From Arthrobacter sp. 31Y (GTDB taxonomy: Bacteria; Actinomycetota; Actinomycetes; Actinomycetales; Micrococcaceae), in contig NZ_JAFW01000001.1 of NCBI RefSeq assembly GCF_000526335.1, positions 2,170,001 through 2,234,000 on the forward strand: a stretch of 64,000 nucleotides of DNA, given 5' to 3'. A program made the position numbers and the translations under genes. The notes under the pieces are model-generated. The model did not search any database. It saw only the letters and a program-made list of their open reading frames with translations, and was not told the DNA's origin. Position 1 is the first letter of the stretch; each line of letters begins with the position of its first letter. Positions 30,942-39,300 of the stretch are shown here, piece after piece.

Positions 30942-31682
30942 CTAGTCGGCGAGCTGACGCCCGATGCCCCGGGCCGCCGTTTGGAGCGCAGGCACCAGCG
31001 CCTGGAGCCGCATCTCCGCTAACGGCACCACCACTCCGAGGGCCGCCACGGTGCGACGCTTGCTGTTGATCACTGGCACGGCAATTCCCCAAGTATCCGG
31101 ATCCACTACACCGGCCAGTTGCGCGTACCCCTGCTGAGCCGATTCGGCCAGAAGATGACGCACGACGCCGGCAGTCACCTTTCCGGACGAATCGGCGAAC
31201 TGCTCGAGGTACTCCGCCTGAAGTTCCCGCGACTGGTGTGACATCAGCGCCAGTCCTGCAGAGGAAATATGCACCGGCATACGCCCGGCAATCCGCGCCC
31301 GGTTGGCAACGGACCCCCGCCGGGAAAGCCGTTCCACAAAGAGCGCTTCCCATCCGTCGAGCACAGCGAGGTTTACATTCTGGTTGAGGACTTGCTGTAT
31401 GTCTTCCATGAAAGGCATGGCCGCCTGCCTGAGAGCCAACGTAGGCGAATTCCGGTTGACGAGTTCCCACAAACGCAGTCCCAGGCGGACCGTCCCGCCG
31501 GCGCCCAGGTCCAGGAGCCCATGCTCGGAGAGTTGCCGGACCAACCGATGGGCCGACGACAACGGGAGTCCGGAGCGGTCAGCCAGCTCGCTCAATTGGA
31601 GCGAAGTCACGCCTTCCGGAAAGGCTTCGATGACCCTCACCACGCGGTCCACCACAGAATCGCCTGATGCCGAATTGGCCAT
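30942..31682 (-). CDS. IclR-family transcriptional regulator
   Basis: The 246-residue protein has a winged HTH (VVRVIEAFPEGVTSLQLSEL, then SGLPLSSAHRLVRQLSEHGL) and the C-terminal IclR effector domain (GRMPVHISSAGLALMSH). It starts at ATG 31682 with AAGGGA 7 nt upstream; a longer reading from 31817 lacks this. It lies between pobA and the divergent transporter, so it is a PobR/PcaR-type local regulator responding to 4-hydroxybenzoate or protocatechuate by inference. Confidence 0.85.
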   Translation of the reverse strand: MANSASGDSVVDRVVRVIEAFPEGVTSLQLSELADRSGLPLSSAHRLVRQLSEHGLLDLGAGGTVRLGLRLWELVNRNSPTLALRQAAMPFMEDIQQVLNQNVNLAVLDGWEALFVERLSRRGSVANRARIAGRMPVHISSAGLALMSHQSRELQAEYLEQFADSSGKVTAGVVRHLLAESAQQGYAQLAGVVDPDTWGIAVPVINSKRRTVAALGVVVPLAEMRLQALVPALQTAARGIGRQLAD

Positions 31683-31919
31683 GGTGCGTTCCCTTGCTCT
31701 TGGTCGGTGAGTCATCAGCACCGCTGCTTCGTCGCTTATCCCGGTGTTCCAAATGGCGCGGCACCCGGAGCGACTTCCCTTTCGGCGGCTTCCATTCAAT
31801 GGTAGAACGTGTGCCAAGCAACATCATGCGGTGATACAACTCTCTTAACTAACCGACCGACCGTTCTGTGGTCGGGTGGCCCCTTTGAGCCGACCCATCT
31901 GAGAAGTACCGAGGACGCT
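31683..31919. promoter_or_regulatory. Divergent IclR / transporter promoter region
   Basis: The 237-bp region contains the perfect short palindrome CCATTCAATGG (about 31792-31802) and GTTCCAAATGG near 31744, half-site-like elements of the kind bound by IclR proteins. Only the palindrome is direct evidence. Confidence 0.35.
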
Positions 31920-33215
31920 ATGCCAACGATGTCATCTGCCCGCCGCTCCCAATGGCCTGTCTGGCTCTGCTGGCTGGCCATGGTGTTGGATGGCTTCGAC
32001 CTCGTTGTGCTTGGCACCGTCATCCCAACACTTATCAAGACCGGCGAGCTGGGTTTTGACGCATTCGGGGCCACGTTCGCCGCCACCATTTCATTGGTGG
32101 GCGTGGGCCTTGGCGCACTCTTCATCGCGCCCCTCTCGGACAAGTTCGGACGCCGGAAACTGCTGATCGCCTGCGTGGGAAGCTTCTCACTTTTCACCAT
32201 CGGAGTTGCCTTTGCCCCGAACGTGGCAGTCTTCTCCCTGCTGCGCATGCTGGCCGGGCTCGGCTTGGGCGCTTGCCTCCCCGCAGCCTTGGCGTATATC
32301 AACGACTACGCTCCAGCCGGATCCGCCGGCAAGTCCACCACCCGGACTATGACCGGCTATCACGTCGGCGCTGTAGCAACAGCACTTCTGGCAATTTTCA
32401 TCGTTCCAAACTGGCGACTCATGTTCGTCATAGGCGGCGTTGCCGGGCTGGCCCTCCTGCCCTTCCTGTGGGCCAAACTCCCTGAATCACTCCCTGAGGT
32501 TGCCCCCGCCAAGGCTGGCTCGGCAGAAGCCGGCAATCGAAAGGTGACCGAACCCGCGAACGCGACCAACGCCGTCGGGAGTTCAGCGGCCACCAAGCCA
32601 AAGACGGGCTTCCGCGACCTCTTGCAGAAGCCATATCCCAAGGTTGCCGTGGGGATTGGCATCGCCTCGTTCATGGGGCTGCTGCTGGTCTACGGCCTGA
32701 ACACGTGGCTGCCGCAACTGATGGCCGCGGCCGGGTACCCCGTCAGCACGGGCCTTACGTTGCTGCTGGTTCTGAACCTCGGCGCCGTAGCGGGCCTTTT
32801 CCTTGCCGGAATCCTTGCCGACAAACACGGGACCAAAAAGATCGTGCTGATGTGGTTCGGATTGTCCGCGGTGTTCCTGGCCATTTTGAGCGTCAAGATC
32901 CAGAACGAGTTCCTGCTCAACGCCGCCGTGTTCGTCACCGGGGTTTTCGTCTTCAGCTCGCAGGTGCTGGTCTATGCCTGGGTCAGCCAACTTTTCCCGC
33001 CCCGACTCCGCGGGACCGCGCTGGGCTTCGCAGCAGGGGTGGGCAGGCTCGGCGCGATCGTCGGACCCGCAGTGACGGGGACTTTGGTTGCCGCAAACAT
33101 CGCCTACCCTGCAGGGTTCTACGTATTCGCCGCCGCCGGGCTGCTGGCCGTAGCCGCACTCTTCCTTGTGCCGCATGAGGTCAAGGCTGAATCCGATCCT
33201 CGCGCCGAACCCTAA
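31920..33215 (+). CDS. Aromatic acid:H+ symporter, MFS (PcaK-like)
   Basis: The 431-residue, 12-helix transporter has the AAHS signature in helix 1 (LDGFDLVVLGTVIPTL, corresponding to the DGFD motif of PcaK) and the cytoplasmic loop motif DKFGRRK. A soluble insert of about 40 residues lies between helices 6 and 7. The ATG at 31920 follows GAGGA. Position next to IclR and pobA supports uptake of 4-hydroxybenzoate or a related aromatic acid. Confidence 0.85.
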   Translation: MPTMSSARRSQWPVWLCWLAMVLDGFDLVVLGTVIPTLIKTGELGFDAFGATFAATISLVGVGLGALFIAPLSDKFGRRKLLIACVGSFSLFTIGVAFAPNVAVFSLLRMLAGLGLGACLPAALAYINDYAPAGSAGKSTTRTMTGYHVGAVATALLAIFIVPNWRLMFVIGGVAGLALLPFLWAKLPESLPEVAPAKAGSAEAGNRKVTEPANATNAVGSSAATKPKTGFRDLLQKPYPKVAVGIGIASFMGLLLVYGLNTWLPQLMAAAGYPVSTGLTLLLVLNLGAVAGLFLAGILADKHGTKKIVLMWFGLSAVFLAILSVKIQNEFLLNAAVFVTGVFVFSSQVLVYAWVSQLFPPRLRGTALGFAAGVGRLGAIVGPAVTGTLVAANIAYPAGFYVFAAAGLLAVAALFLVPHEVKAESDPRAEP

Positions 33216-33250
33216 AAGCGCCGAACCCTAAAAGCGCTGGACCCTAGAAA
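33202..33250 (+). repeat. 16-bp tandem repeat spanning the transporter stop codon
   Basis: GCGCCGAACCCTAAAA is repeated exactly (33202-33217, 33218-33233) and then degenerately (33234-33250). The TAA stop lies in unit 1 and reappears out of use in unit 2. Confidence 0.75.
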
Positions 33251-33645
33251 GCTGTCCGGGGCCCGGAGCAGAGCGTCTCCCGTGCCTTCCCAAGCAACTG
33301 AGGTCCTGCAGCAAAGCAGCGGTCCGTGGACTGTTGAAGAGCCGGGAATGCTCGGATTGCGGAGTCGAAGTGATCTTCCCGGATCATCCGTTCGATGACA
33401 CGGCACTGGTCCTCGGTCTCGAGGGCTCCCACCATGGCCGAGGAAATCTTGAGGCTCAGGATGGCGTCCATGCTCGCATCGGCGTTGTGCCCGCATAAGC
33501 CGCTGGAGATACTCAGCATCCGGCCCGGCAGCATGGACAGGTAGTTGGCGAGAAAACCGAGTGCTGGTGCTGAGTCTCCCAACTCGTCAGCCAAGGTTTG
33601 CAAGCGGCACGGTTCGAGGGCAGGCATCCCTGCAGCGTCACTCAC
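33244..33645 (-). CDS. Degenerate HPt-like domain protein
   Basis: The 133-residue helical protein resembles histidine phosphotransfer domains (LANYLSMLPGRMLSI, then AILSLKISSAMVGALETEDQ). In place of the phospho-accepting His of the AHxLKGSS motif it has Leu 63 (AILSLKISS), so it cannot act as a normal phosphorelay. It starts with GTG at 33645 inside the end of the signal peptidase gene, so the two are translationally coupled. A binding or scaffold role within the TasA/SipW unit is inferred. Confidence 0.55.
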   Translation of the reverse strand: MSDAAGMPALEPCRLQTLADELGDSAPALGFLANYLSMLPGRMLSISSGLCGHNADASMDAILSLKISSAMVGALETEDQCRVIERMIREDHFDSAIRAFPALQQSTDRCFAAGPQLLGKARETLCSGPRTAF

Positions 33646-34336
33646 CGCTTGCTGCCTGGGACTCTGCGGCGCCTTCCGGGGCTGTCTTGGTGGGTTCTTT
33701 GGTCCAGATGGAGGCGAGCATTCCGATGACCAGGATGGTGGGTGCGCCGTACATGAGGGTGTTCATGACGATTGGTTCGCGGAGGGCGCGGATGGCGTTG
33801 CCGATGTGGGGGATGGTGGCGATTTGCTTGTCTACGGTTTTGCCTTGGAGGGTGGCGATCCAGGGGTCGATGCCGTTGTTGGCGTCGCCTTTGGTTTGGA
33901 CGGCGATGCCGCCGTCGGCGGTGGTGGTGATTTCGGTGATGCGGTGGGTTTCCACTCGTTGGTCTTCGACGGGGATGTGGTAGGTGATGATGTCGCCTAC
34001 CTTGACGTCGGTGATGGGGGTGGGGACGGTGACGACGACGTCGCCTGGGTTGATCAGTGGTGCCATGGAGCCGGTGAGCATGGTGGAGGTCTGGTAGCCC
34101 AGGACACGGGGTCCGATGGCGAGGAACAGGAACACTAACGCGCCCAGAACCAGCAGACCCACGCCGATGCCCTTGACCACTTTGCCGGCAATGCTGCGGA
34201 ACCGGCCCGTCGCGCTGGCTGCGCTCGTTCCAGTTGCGGTGGCACCATCCGCTGAAATCACGACGGCGGCGCTAGCCTCCCCGGCGGAACGCCAGCCGTG
34301 GACTGCGGGTTCGTTGATGCTGGTGATAGTGCTCAT
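33638..34336 (-). CDS. sipW: SipW-type signal peptidase I
   Basis: The 232-residue protein has a long soluble N-terminus, a membrane helix at about 55-75, catalytic Ser 90 in TGSMAP, and His 131 in VETHRI in place of the usual Lys. That His marks the SipW/ER-type signal peptidase class. KGDANN carries the conserved Asp (D151). A second helix lies near 193-211. In Bacillus SipW processes TasA fibre proteins. Here its upstream neighbour encodes a TasA-like protein with the matching signal type. Confidence 0.88.
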   Translation of the reverse strand: MSTITSINEPAVHGWRSAGEASAAVVISADGATATGTSAASATGRFRSIAGKVVKGIGVGLLVLGALVFLFLAIGPRVLGYQTSTMLTGSMAPLINPGDVVVTVPTPITDVKVGDIITYHIPVEDQRVETHRITEITTTADGGIAVQTKGDANNGIDPWIATLQGKTVDKQIATIPHIGNAIRALREPIVMNTLMYGAPTILVIGMLASIWTKEPTKTAPEGAAESQAASGE

Positions 34337-34502
34337 GATCTGGCGTTCCTTCCGTGTGGGTGGGCAAGCCTGTTGGGGGCAAGCTGCTGAGTTGCCTGGG
34401 CTGAGGGCGTTGTTTGGGTTAATACCGGCGGACCTGATCGGGCAGGGGGGCGCCCGACCAGGCCCGGCGGGGCTGGTGGTGTTGCTGTTTCAGCGCTGGG
34501 TA

Positions 34503-34540
34503 CTGCGCTTACTTGGTGGCGTTGCTGCGCTTACTTGGTG
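34503..34540. repeat. 21-bp direct repeat over the TasA-like stop codon
   Basis: CTGCGCTTACTTGGTGG occurs at 34503-34519 and again at 34524-34540, a 21-bp period equal to seven codons. It duplicates the stop region of the TasA-like gene on the minus strand. Confidence 0.7.
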
Positions 34541-35139
34541 GTTTCGGTGCGCTGGGTGCCGGTGAAGGCGAAGGCGATGGTGGACGTCGCGCCTTGGAAG
34601 TCGTTGTTCGCGGTGGTGGGGAACGCGGTGGTGACCTTGAGGTTGTCAGTCTTGGTGGAGGTCAGGGAGGTGAGGTTGTTCAGGGCCTTGTTCGCTGCGA
34701 TGACCGGTCCGGAAGCCAGGACGGTGGTCTTGGTGCCGGTGCAGCTGTAAGGGGCTGCGGCGCCGGTCCAGGCCACGGAGCAGTTTTCGATGGTCAGCTG
34801 CAGGCCGTTGGTGACGTCGGTGGTGAGCAGGGAGGCGGTGGCGCCGGCGGAGGTGGTGAGGGTGACGTTGTTCAGGTCCGAGTTGCCGGTGTTGGCCAGG
34901 GTGACGAGCTTTTCCACTTTGTCGCCGGGCAGCAGGCCTGCGACCGGGACGTTGAGGGTGTTGGCCGGTCCGGGTGCGCCCAGGGCGATGGTGACGGTTC
35001 CTGCGGTGACGGCCTGGGAGGCGGAGGTGGAGGAGGTGAACGCACCGTAGGTGCCCATGCCGGCGACGGCGGCTGCGGTGCCCACCAGTGCGACGGAAGC
35101 GAGGATCTTGCCGGAAGTGGTTTTGAGGCTGATGGCCAT
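34531..35139 (-). CDS. TasA/camelysin-like secreted protein, SipW substrate
   Basis: The 202-residue product starts MAISLKTTSGKILASVALVG, a signal peptide followed by the SipW-type cleavage context GTYGAFTSSTSASQAVTAG. The mature part has the beta-rich Ig-like pattern LVTLANTGNSDLNNVTL of TasA/CalY, with two Cys possibly forming a disulfide (NCSVAW, YSC). Thr and Ala are very frequent. ATG 35139 has AAAGGA upstream. Fibre or surface matrix formation is plausible. The sipW and HPt-like genes follow on the same strand. Confidence 0.78.
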   Translation of the reverse strand: MAISLKTTSGKILASVALVGTAAAVAGMGTYGAFTSSTSASQAVTAGTVTIALGAPGPANTLNVPVAGLLPGDKVEKLVTLANTGNSDLNNVTLTTSAGATASLLTTDVTNGLQLTIENCSVAWTGAAAPYSCTGTKTTVLASGPVIAANKALNNLTSLTSTKTDNLKVTTAFPTTANNDFQGATSTIAFAFTGTQRTETTK

Positions 35140-35381
35140 GGGAATCAGTTTCCTTTCAGGAGGCCACCGCGTTTCCGGCCGGCCGTTCTTTTTCAGCCTC
35201 TGTAGCTGACAAGAACTACTGTGCCGGGCCCGGATCAAGAACAAATCCTGCATACCCGCAACACTTCCTCAGGAAAACCTCAAGACTCCCGCAGGCCAAT
35301 GAAGCAGTATCGGAAATCCCTGCAGCCCCCATGTGGAACACTTCATGATGCACATGCACGGCCGATGGAAGGGCGGGACAA
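35140..35381. other. Divergent region between TasA-like and ZIP genes
   Basis: No gene is seen in these 242 bp. The divergent promoters for both neighbours must lie here but no convincing -35/-10 pair is recognised. Confidence 0.35.
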
Positions 35382-36137
35382 ATGCCAATGTGGTTACAGG
35401 CCTTGATGTGGGGAACGTTGGCCGGCGGTGCACTGGTCCTCGGGGCGGGCATCGCCTGGATCTGGAAAGTGCCGCCCAAGCTCGTGTCCACGGTGATGGC
35501 TTTCGGCGCCGGCGTTTTGATCTCTGCGTTGGCGTTCGAACTGGTTGATGAGGCCGTGGAGGGCGGCGGGCTGCTCCCCACCATCTTGGGCTTCCTCCTG
35601 GGCGCCGTGATCTTTGTGGGCTCCAACGTCCTGCTGGCCCGGGCCGGGGCCAAGCATCGGAAGCGTTCGGGAGGCACCCAGCCTTCAGAGAAGGACTCCC
35701 CGGGAAGCGGCACGGCCATCGCAGTAGGCGCCCTTATTGACGGCATTCCGGAATCAGTGGTCCTTGGCGTTGGCCTCCTCGCCGGTGGCGCAGTGAGTCC
35801 GGCCATGCTCGCCGCCGTCTTCATTTCAAACGTCCCGGAGGGTTTGTCCAGCACAGCAGGGATGAAGAAGGCCGGACGCAGCCCCGCCTACGTTTTTGGC
35901 ACCTGGGCCGGCATTGCAGTGTTCAGCGGGCTTGCCGCGCTGCTGGGATACACCGCATTGGAAAATGCTCCAGCGAGCGTGATCGCGTTCATTACCGCCA
36001 TCGCCGCGGGCGGAATCCTGGCCATGCTTGCCGACACCATGATCCCCGAGGCCTTCGAGGAGCACCACAACCTGACCGGGCTAACAGCCGCCGTGGGCTT
36101 CCTGAGCGCCTTCACCATTCATCACGTCGGCGGCTGA
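35382..36137 (+). CDS. ZIP-family metal transporter
   Basis: This 251-residue protein has about eight helices with ALAFELVDEA in an early helix, AIAVGALIDGIPESVVLG in helix 4 and ISNVPEGLSSTAGM in helix 5. The helix 5 NVPEGL matches the ZIP signature, while helix 4 has DGIPE rather than the more common HNxPE, so the metal site may differ. The family imports Zn, Mn or Fe. A short His/Arg-rich loop separates the halves (GAKHRKRSGG). Confidence 0.82.
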   Translation: MPMWLQALMWGTLAGGALVLGAGIAWIWKVPPKLVSTVMAFGAGVLISALAFELVDEAVEGGGLLPTILGFLLGAVIFVGSNVLLARAGAKHRKRSGGTQPSEKDSPGSGTAIAVGALIDGIPESVVLGVGLLAGGAVSPAMLAAVFISNVPEGLSSTAGMKKAGRSPAYVFGTWAGIAVFSGLAALLGYTALENAPASVIAFITAIAAGGILAMLADTMIPEAFEEHHNLTGLTAAVGFLSAFTIHHVGG

Positions 36138-36150
36138 CTGAACGGGCGAA

Positions 36151-37473
36151 CTACGGCAGCAGCCGAAGCACTGGCAACGCAACCGCCGTCGAGATTGCCA
36201 TGGCGGCTGTGTTGCCGATGACCGGATGGAAGCCGACCGGCAGCCGCGCGGAAATTGCCCGGGCTAGAGGCGGCGCCAGAACGGCGCCCATCACGGCCCC
36301 ACCTACCATTCCCTGCCAGGAGCCTTCGTATGCGAGGACTGCCGCCGGAGCAACCGACACCACGGATGCGTAAGTGGCCGCCCACCCGCCGTCACGGTAC
36401 CAGCCACGCCAGAGCGTGACCCCAATGGCCGAGGTCAACGCTTGGGCAAACAGTATGTGCGGCAGCAAGCCCGTCCCGTACGACGGCAGTCCCGGGTTGA
36501 GGACAAATGCCGCGGCAACCGCCAGGATCAGACAGGCCCCGGCGAGTTCGTTGGCAAAAAAATGTGTTTCCGTGAAGTCCTTGAGTACCCGGCGCGCGGC
36601 CCAGGCGGCGTCGGCCGCGACGTTTCGGTTGGGGTTCGACGGCGGCCGTTCCGCCTGCGTCGCCGGACGAGCCTCCCGAGCCTCCCGCAAGACGAGCCAC
36701 GGCAGCCGCCGGGCGATCAGGAACGAGATGGCCGAGCCCACTGACATGGCGAGCACGCTCGCCACCACGGGTGGCAGGCCAAGAGGTTCTGAAACGGTGT
36801 GGATGAACAGCAAAGCCAACGGTGTGGTGGTGGCTGCCCCCAGGACCGCGCCGGTGATGCAGGTCCGCCACCCCGCTCCGTAGAGAAAGACCATGGCGGG
36901 AGCAACACAGACGAACGGCACGAACGTGGGCTGCCACCCGTCGTCGAGCACCCAACCGAACACCAGGTTGGACAGCATCAAACTCAGCGACGCGGAAGCC
37001 AGGACCCAGGGCCACAGCCCGGAATTGTTGCTGAGTGTGCCTGCCCATCGCCCGCCTCGGCGGCCAACCCACCACGCGGCCGCCGCACCTGCGAGGAGTC
37101 CGAGCGCAGCAAGATCGGACTTGTAAAACAGCGGCTCGGTCATGTCGCCGAGGAACCATCGCAGGGCGGTCAGAGGGTTATCAGCGGTTTCTTGCGCCCA
37201 GCCTGCGTAGCCAGGACCCACCCGCGGCGAGTGCTGCGCAAGCATGTGCAGGAGCAGTGCGAACACCCCGACGACGGCCACTACTCCGAAGGAGCCCAGG
37301 GCGGCGCCTGCGGCGGAACGTTCGGCGCGGCGCTCGGGGTGGCGTTCGGTGCGGCATCTGGGCGAAGGTTCCGAAGGATCTCCCCAACGAATTTCCGACT
37401 GATTTTCCACCCGAATTCCCTGCTGCTTTTCCGAGTGCGGGGTGGCGTGGTCGGCTGCGAAAGAGTGCGTCAT
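36151..37473 (-). CDS. Multi-pass membrane protein of unknown function
   Basis: The protein is about 440 residues from ATG 37473 and has roughly ten hydrophobic segments arranged as two similar halves (LFYKSDLAALGLLAGAAAAW and ETHFFANELAGACLILAVAA begin each half). That implies an internal duplication, as in many transporters. The N-terminal 60 residues are hydrophilic. No family motif is recognised. It is convergent with the ZIP gene, with 13 bp between stops. Confidence 0.65.
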   Translation of the reverse strand: MTHSFAADHATPHSEKQQGIRVENQSEIRWGDPSEPSPRCRTERHPERRAERSAAGAALGSFGVVAVVGVFALLLHMLAQHSPRVGPGYAGWAQETADNPLTALRWFLGDMTEPLFYKSDLAALGLLAGAAAAWWVGRRGGRWAGTLSNNSGLWPWVLASASLSLMLSNLVFGWVLDDGWQPTFVPFVCVAPAMVFLYGAGWRTCITGAVLGAATTTPLALLFIHTVSEPLGLPPVVASVLAMSVGSAISFLIARRLPWLVLREAREARPATQAERPPSNPNRNVAADAAWAARRVLKDFTETHFFANELAGACLILAVAAAFVLNPGLPSYGTGLLPHILFAQALTSAIGVTLWRGWYRDGGWAATYASVVSVAPAAVLAYEGSWQGMVGGAVMGAVLAPPLARAISARLPVGFHPVIGNTAAMAISTAVALPVLRLLP

Positions 37474-37807
37474 TGGTAGCCCTATGCGTGCGGAGTGGCG
37501 TGGCTCTGAGCAGCTTAACTGACCTCCGGATGCGGCCCGAAGCCGCGGCGCTGCGGGGGATTTGTGACCGACGAGTGGGCATGTAAGCGGGCCACACCCG
37601 TCGTCGGGCCCAACCACCCACGCTCACCCTTAGTGGGTGATCTTTCTATCCAATCGTCACCGATCCCCTGAAGGCACGCGCGCTTGGGCGCAGGCGAATC
37701 GAGAATAGTGATGTGGTCCTGCCGGGGAACGGATCCTTTTGTCGGATGAAGCCTTTTCGGATGACAGCGGTCCAGCCCCGGGCCGAACGAACGATGGGAA
37801 AGACACC
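37474..37807. other. Divergent intergenic region (334 bp)
   Basis: The region lies between two divergent membrane-protein genes. Only weak inverted repeats are seen (GGGCC/GGCCC at about 37588-37610; CACCC/GGGTG at about 37617-37640). No RNA gene or small frame with a ribosome site is apparent. Confidence 0.35.
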
Positions 37808-38185
37808 ATGAGCTTTTTGGAATCGTTGTGGAGCATCATTGTTGCATTCTTCTTCATTGCCTATTTGATCCTCCTCTTTCAGATCATTTCAGATCTTCTC
37901 CGCGATAAGGCTCTGAGCGGTGGCATCAAAGCATTGTGGATCCTGTGCCTGTTCGTGGCTCCCTTTATCTCTGCATTGATCTACGTCATCATGCGCGGAA
38001 AAGGCATGGCACTGCGTGGTGAGATTCGGGTCCGGGAATCGGTTGAGGAGGCGGAGAACTACATCCGCGAAGTTGCCGGAGCCCAAACACCCACTCAGCA
38101 AATCGAAGCTGCCAAAGCGCTGCTTGCTGCTGGAGATATCAACGAAGCCGAGTACGCTCGCCTCAAGGAGATCGCTTTGGCCTGA
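37808..38185 (+). CDS. SHOCT-domain / PLDc_N-type small membrane protein
   Basis: This 125-residue protein has two helices (about 8-30, and 42-65 with LWILCLFVAPFISALIYV) that match the PLDc_N phospholipase-associated membrane domain. A C-terminal SHOCT motif (IEAAKALLAAGDINEAEYARLKEIAL) follows. SHOCT regions occur at the ends of many oligomerising proteins. The cardiolipin synthase gene is 1 kb downstream, so the PLDc_N link may be meaningful. Confidence 0.7.
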   Translation: MSFLESLWSIIVAFFFIAYLILLFQIISDLLRDKALSGGIKALWILCLFVAPFISALIYVIMRGKGMALRGEIRVRESVEEAENYIREVAGAQTPTQQIEAAKALLAAGDINEAEYARLKEIALA

Positions 38186-38229
38186 TCCGGGCTACGGTCC
38201 GCCATTCACGTTCGGCCGAAAGGGACCGC

Positions 38230-39294
38230 ATGACGCGATTGAAGGCATTCCCGCTCCTGGAAGGCGGACCGTTTAGGTTCGGGCTCATCGCGGCGCTCGG
38301 TGTACTGGTTGCCCTGGCTTTGGGCTCCGCAGTCATCACGCTGCGGTATTCGCTGACCTTGATCTTTGCCGCACTGTTTATCTCCTTGGGCCTCTATCCT
38401 TTGGTTTGCTGGCTGGAACGCTGGAAACTTTCCCGCGGCGGCGCAGTTTTGGCCGTGGCAGTTGGCTTCTTAGTGGTGGTAGCCGTGCTGATCCGCTTTA
38501 TTGTCCCGATTCTGGTGGAGGAGGGCGCCGCCCTTGTTCGGGTGCTTCCCTCCAGTTTCGACGCGGTGGGTGACCAGGAATGGTTCCGGGATTTCAACGG
38601 TTCGCTGGGTGGTGCGTTGACCCCGCTGCTGGAATGGCTGGAAACCTCGGCCGCGGATCCCAATGTGTGGCTCGCTATTGGTGGCGGCGCCGTGCAGGTG
38701 GGCTACAACGTGGTCAATGGTGCCTTTGCCGTGGTGTTCGTAGTGGTTCTTACGCTCTACTTTGTGGCCGGCCATGAGGTCATGAAATCGAGCCTTTATG
38801 CATTGGTTCCGGCTTCCCGCCGGGAATCATTCGCGGATATTTCCGAAACTATTATTGCGTCAGTTGGTAAATACCTGAGTGGCATGTCAATTCTTGCCCT
38901 GCTCAATGCGATCTTTACCTTCATTGTCCTTTCCGTTGCCGGAGTGAGGTACGCCGCCGTGCTCGCGGTGCTGGCATTCCCCATCACCCTCATACCTTTG
39001 GTGGGCAGCGCGATCAGCACCGCAATCATCACCGTGGTTTCGCTTTTCACATCTCCCGCAACAGCAGTGGTGGTTTTACTCGTGATGCTGGTCTACATGC
39101 AGGTAGAGGCCTACATCCTGACTCCCCGGGTGGTGGGGAAAGCAATCAGCATCCCCGGCTCTTTAGTCCTCATTGGGGCCATGGTGGGCGGCACGCTCCT
39201 GGGTCTGCTGGGGGCACTGATAGCGTGCCCCACCACAGCCTCGATCCTGCTGATCATCAAAAAAGTGGTCATACCGCAGCAGAACGCCAAGTAG
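38230..39294 (+). CDS. AI-2E family transporter
   Basis: The 354-residue protein has about eight helices in the AI-2E/PerM order. It shows LTLIFAALFISLGLYPLVCWLERW early, GKYLSGMSILALLNAIFTFIVLSVAGVRYA in the middle and SIPGSLVLIGAMVGGTLLGLLGALIACPTTA at the end. Members exchange small ions or signalling compounds; a true autoinducer role is not established for actinobacteria. AAAGGGA precedes the start. Confidence 0.85.
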   Translation: MTRLKAFPLLEGGPFRFGLIAALGVLVALALGSAVITLRYSLTLIFAALFISLGLYPLVCWLERWKLSRGGAVLAVAVGFLVVVAVLIRFIVPILVEEGAALVRVLPSSFDAVGDQEWFRDFNGSLGGALTPLLEWLETSAADPNVWLAIGGGAVQVGYNVVNGAFAVVFVVVLTLYFVAGHEVMKSSLYALVPASRRESFADISETIIASVGKYLSGMSILALLNAIFTFIVLSVAGVRYAAVLAVLAFPITLIPLVGSAISTAIITVVSLFTSPATAVVVLLVMLVYMQVEAYILTPRVVGKAISIPGSLVLIGAMVGGTLLGLLGALIACPTTASILLIIKKVVIPQQNAK

Positions 39295-39300
39295 CGCGGC

